Below are positions 15,375 to 17,400 of a DNA stretch of 17,400 nt, piece after piece. The translations under genes and the position numbers were made by a program. Numbering within the stretch: position 1 is the first letter of the stretch; each line of letters starts with the position of its first letter. The stretch spans positions 1 to 17,400 of the forward strand of contig CAJUSU010000009.1 in NCBI GenBank assembly GCA_910589185.1, read 5' to 3'. Under the pieces are notes generated by a model. The model saw nothing but the letters and a program-made list of their open reading frames with translations. It did not search any database and was not told where the DNA came from. This DNA comes from an uncultured Clostridia bacterium (lineage in GTDB: Bacteria > Bacillota > Clostridia > TANB77 > CAG-508).

Positions 15375-15403
15375 TTGACTAAGAGTAAAAACACGAGTAT
15401 AAT
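15375..15403 (+). promoter_or_regulatory. Promoter of the thrS T-box transcript
   Basis: TTGACT at 15375-15380 and TATAAT at 15398-15403 are 17 bases apart. Transcription should begin near 15410, just ahead of the T-box Stem I. Confidence 0.88.
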
Positions 15404-15431
15404 AAATAATAGCTGAAATAAGAAAAGACAA

Positions 15432-15650
15432 AAATGAGACAGAGTAAAATCAAGGTTGTGGAAAGAGAGAATTAGTTACCAGCTGAAAGCTAATTTACAA
15501 AAACAGATTTGAAAAACTACCTCATTTGTTCCTAGCAAAAAACTAGGCGTAAAATCTGCGTTAAAGAAAATAAAGTAAAATTAAGGGATGGAACCGTGTA
15601 AATAAGCACTCCTTTTAACTAAGTAATTAGTTAAAAGGAGTTTTTTATTG
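15432..15650 (+). promoter_or_regulatory. T-box riboswitch (tRNA-Thr sensing)
   Basis: Stem I closes with AAATGAG (15432-15438) and CTCATTT (15521-15527). The specifier loop has AGTA (15443-15446) opposite GAAAAACTAC (15511-15520), in which ACT at 15516-15518, followed by A, is the best threonine specifier. A small stem, CCTAG/CTAGG, follows at about 15531-15547. The T-box bulge TGGAACCGTG (15589-15598) can pair in an antiterminator with CACTCCTT (15607-15614). The competing terminator has perfect 15-base arms, 15608-15622 and 15627-15641, and then a T-run. Uncharged tRNA-Thr should stabilise the antiterminator and turn on thrS. Confidence 0.93.
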
Positions 15651-15674
15651 GTAATAAATGATTTTACTAAGGTG

Positions 15675-15725
15675 TGTCCCCAATATGACAAAAGTGTCAG
15701 AAAAAGGAACATCCCCAACATGACA
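15675..15725. repeat. Two REP-like half-sites between T-box and thrS
   Basis: Two direct copies of a 16-base unit, TGTCCCCAATATGACA (15675-15690) and CATCCCCAACATGACA (15710-15725), flank a TGTCAG segment. The second ends within the thrS ribosome binding site region (AAGGAGG, 15725-15731). The core matches the right arm of the palindrome at 1186-1202. Unlike that copy, these do not form a perfect hairpin. Confidence 0.65.
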
Positions 15726-15738
15726 AGGAGGAAAAAAT

Positions 15739-17400
15739 ATGGTAAAAGTAGAATTAAAAGATGGTTCAAAAATAGAAGTACAAGAAGGTAGTTCTATTTT
15801 AGAAGTGGCAAAACAAATTAGTGAAGGTCTAGCTAGAAATGCGATGGCTGGAAAAATCAATGGAGAAGTGAAAGATTTAAGAACAACAATTAACGAAGAT
15901 TGTAAATTAGAAATTATGACTTTTGATAATGAAGAAGGTAAAAAAGCATTTTGGCATACAACTTCACATATTATGGCACAGGCTGTAAAAAGGCTTTATG
16001 GAGATAATGCGAAACTAACAATAGGACCTTCTATTGATAATGGTTTCTATTATGACTTTGATGTAGAAAAACCATTTACAGAAGAAGACTTAGCAAAAAT
16101 TGAAGAAGAAATGAAAAAGATTGTGAAAGAAAATTTAGAACTTACAAGATATACTCTTCCAAGAAGTGAAGCTATCAAACTAATGGAAGAAAGAAAAGAG
16201 CCATATAAAGTTGAATTGATTGAGGAATTACCAGAGGGTGAAGAAATTAGTTTTTATGACCAAGGAGAATTTAAAGAGTTATGTGCAGGACCACATATTA
16301 TGAGTACAGGAGCAGTAAAAGCTTTCAAATTATTAAATTCTTCATCAGCTTATTGGAGAGGTGATGAAACAAAGCAAACTCTTCAAAGAATTTATGGAAT
16401 TTCTTTCCCTAAAGCTAGTATGTTAGAAGAATATCTATTCATGTTAGAAGAAGCAAAGAAAAGAGATCATAGGAAATTAGGAAAAGAATTAGATTTATTC
16501 TTCTTTGATGAAACTGCGCCGGGTATGGCTTATTGGATGCCAAAAGGCTTTACAATGATGAATGTGCTAATTGACTTATGGAGAAAAGAACATAAAAAAA
16601 GAGGATATCAAGAATTTTCTGGTCCACAATTAAATAGTAGTGTACTATGGAAGACTTCAGGACATTGGGACCATTATAAAGAGGATATGTTTGTATTAAC
16701 AGACGCTGATGGAAACGAACAAGCATTAAAGCCAATGAACTGTCCAAACTCTATCAAAATTTATCAAAGCAAACTAAGAAGTTACAAAGACTTACCACTT
16801 CGTTTTAGTGATATTGATGTTATTCATAGAAATGAAAAATCTGGTCAATTAAACGGACTATTTAGAGTAAGAATGTTTAGACAAGATGATTCTCACAATT
16901 ATGTAATGGAATCTCAAATTAAAGATGAGATTAAAGAAATTTTAGAAATTGCGAAAAAGCTATATAGTATTTTTGGTTTAGACTTCATTTTAACTCTATC
17001 TACTAGACCAGATGACTACATGGGTGAATTAAGTTTATGGGATAAAGCAGAAGCAGACTTAAAAGATGTGTTAGATGAAATTTGTGGAAAAGACAATTAT
17101 CGTATCAATGAAGGTGATGGAGCATTCTATGGCCCTAAGATTGATATTAAAATGAAGGACTGTTTAGGAAGAGAGTGGCAAATGGGAACTGTACAAGTAG
17201 ACTTCCAATTACCATTAAGATTTAATTTAAGCTATATTGATACAGATGGTGAAAAGAAAACTCCAATTATGATACACAGAGCATTATTTGGTTCTTTTGA
17301 AAGATTTATTGGTATTTTAACAGAACATTATGCAGGTGCATTCCCAACATGGCTTTCACCAGTACAAGTAAGATTACTTCCTATTGCAGATAGCCATAAA
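15739..17400 (+). CDS. thrS: Threonyl-tRNA synthetase, 3' end beyond window
   Basis: The first 554 codons of a class II aminoacyl-tRNA synthetase, open to the window edge. It starts at ATG 15739, seven bases after AAGGAGG. Domains: TGS (about 1-60), the editing and SAD domains with HTTSH (about 73-77) and the LCAGPH zinc-like motif (about 177), then the class II core. The core has motif 1 in the helix and strand around KGFTMMNVLIDLW, the catalytic zinc Cys in PMNCPNS (about 335), and motif 2, FRVRMFRQDDSH, with the zinc His. Near the window edge is IHRALFGSFERF, with the third zinc His and motif 3. It attaches threonine to tRNA-Thr in the cytosol, and editing of mis-charged serine is expected. 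The anticodon-binding domain has just begun at the window edge (SPVQVRLLPIADSHK). Expression is controlled by the T-box leader upstream. Confidence 0.97.
   Translation, partial: MVKVELKDGSKIEVQEGSSILEVAKQISEGLARNAMAGKINGEVKDLRTTINEDCKLEIMTFDNEEGKKAFWHTTSHIMAQAVKRLYGDNAKLTIGPSIDNGFYYDFDVEKPFTEEDLAKIEEEMKKIVKENLELTRYTLPRSEAIKLMEERKEPYKVELIEELPEGEEISFYDQGEFKELCAGPHIMSTGAVKAFKLLNSSSAYWRGDETKQTLQRIYGISFPKASMLEEYLFMLEEAKKRDHRKLGKELDLFFFDETAPGMAYWMPKGFTMMNVLIDLWRKEHKKRGYQEFSGPQLNSSVLWKTSGHWDHYKEDMFVLTDADGNEQALKPMNCPNSIKIYQSKLRSYKDLPLRFSDIDVIHRNEKSGQLNGLFRVRMFRQDDSHNYVMESQIKDEIKEILEIAKKLYSIFGLDFILTLSTRPDDYMGELSLWDKAEADLKDVLDEICGKDNYRINEGDGAFYGPKIDIKMKDCLGREWQMGTVQVDFQLPLRFNLSYIDTDGEKKTPIMIHRALFGSFERFIGILTEHYAGAFPTWLSPVQVRLLPIADSHK

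Noticed and set aside
15581..15860. Leftward ORFs over the T-box terminator and thrS start
   Set aside because: They are shadows of the riboswitch and the synthetase gene, with no ribosome binding sites.

Overview
The window is low-GC, Gram-positive-type DNA, most likely from an anaerobic gut-type Clostridia. The grounds are strong AGGAGG ribosome binding sites, frequent AGA arginine codons, a T-box leader on thrS, an OLE-type RNA with its membrane partner, and a flavoprotein resembling clostridial thioredoxin reductases. The genus cannot be named from the sequence alone.

Layout. Positions 1-3823 hold two PlsC-like acyltransferases (the first truncated by the window edge), separated by a long palindrome and followed by a fused ATPase-permease ABC exporter. 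Positions 3888-5573 hold a DUF368 (PopT-type) membrane protein facing left, tRNA-Gly(TCC) with a consensus promoter, and a DUF2000 gene preceded by a short leader ORF and a hairpin that covers its Shine-Dalgarno sequence. A GC-richer, probably acquired gene lies at 5619-6353. Positions 6466-7580 form an OLE RNA-oapA transcription unit. Positions 7606-8810 hold a pilin-like surface protein whose C-terminal segment resembles a diversity-generating retroelement target. Positions 8820-13100 hold a HAD phosphatase, a zinc-phospholipase-like protein and a P2A-type Ca2+-ATPase. Positions 13119-15371 hold a NodB polysaccharide deacetylase, a thioredoxin-reductase-like flavoprotein and thioredoxin. Positions 15375-17400 hold a T-box riboswitch and thrS, which runs off the window.

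The main observation is that three otherwise intact conserved genes (DUF368, oapA and the Ca2+-ATPase) each need exactly one +1 frameshift to be read through. In all three the shift falls on an in-frame CGG codon, which must be read as C plus a GGN glycine codon. By eye I find no other in-frame CGG in the native genes here; the only other in-frame CGGs (three) are in the GC-rich acquired gene. This suggests either that CGG is unassigned or very poorly decoded and acts as a +1 frameshift signal, or that the assembly has a systematic error that inserts C before GG. The first would be a new decoding phenomenon.

Secondary themes are Shine-Dalgarno sequences buried in inverted repeats (DUF2000 and the deacetylase), REP-like GTCCCCA...TGACA repeats next to ribosome binding sites (ABC exporter and thrS), and a thioredoxin reductase that lacks recognisable NADPH-binding motifs. 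All reading was done by eye. Family names come from remembered family motifs, not searches.
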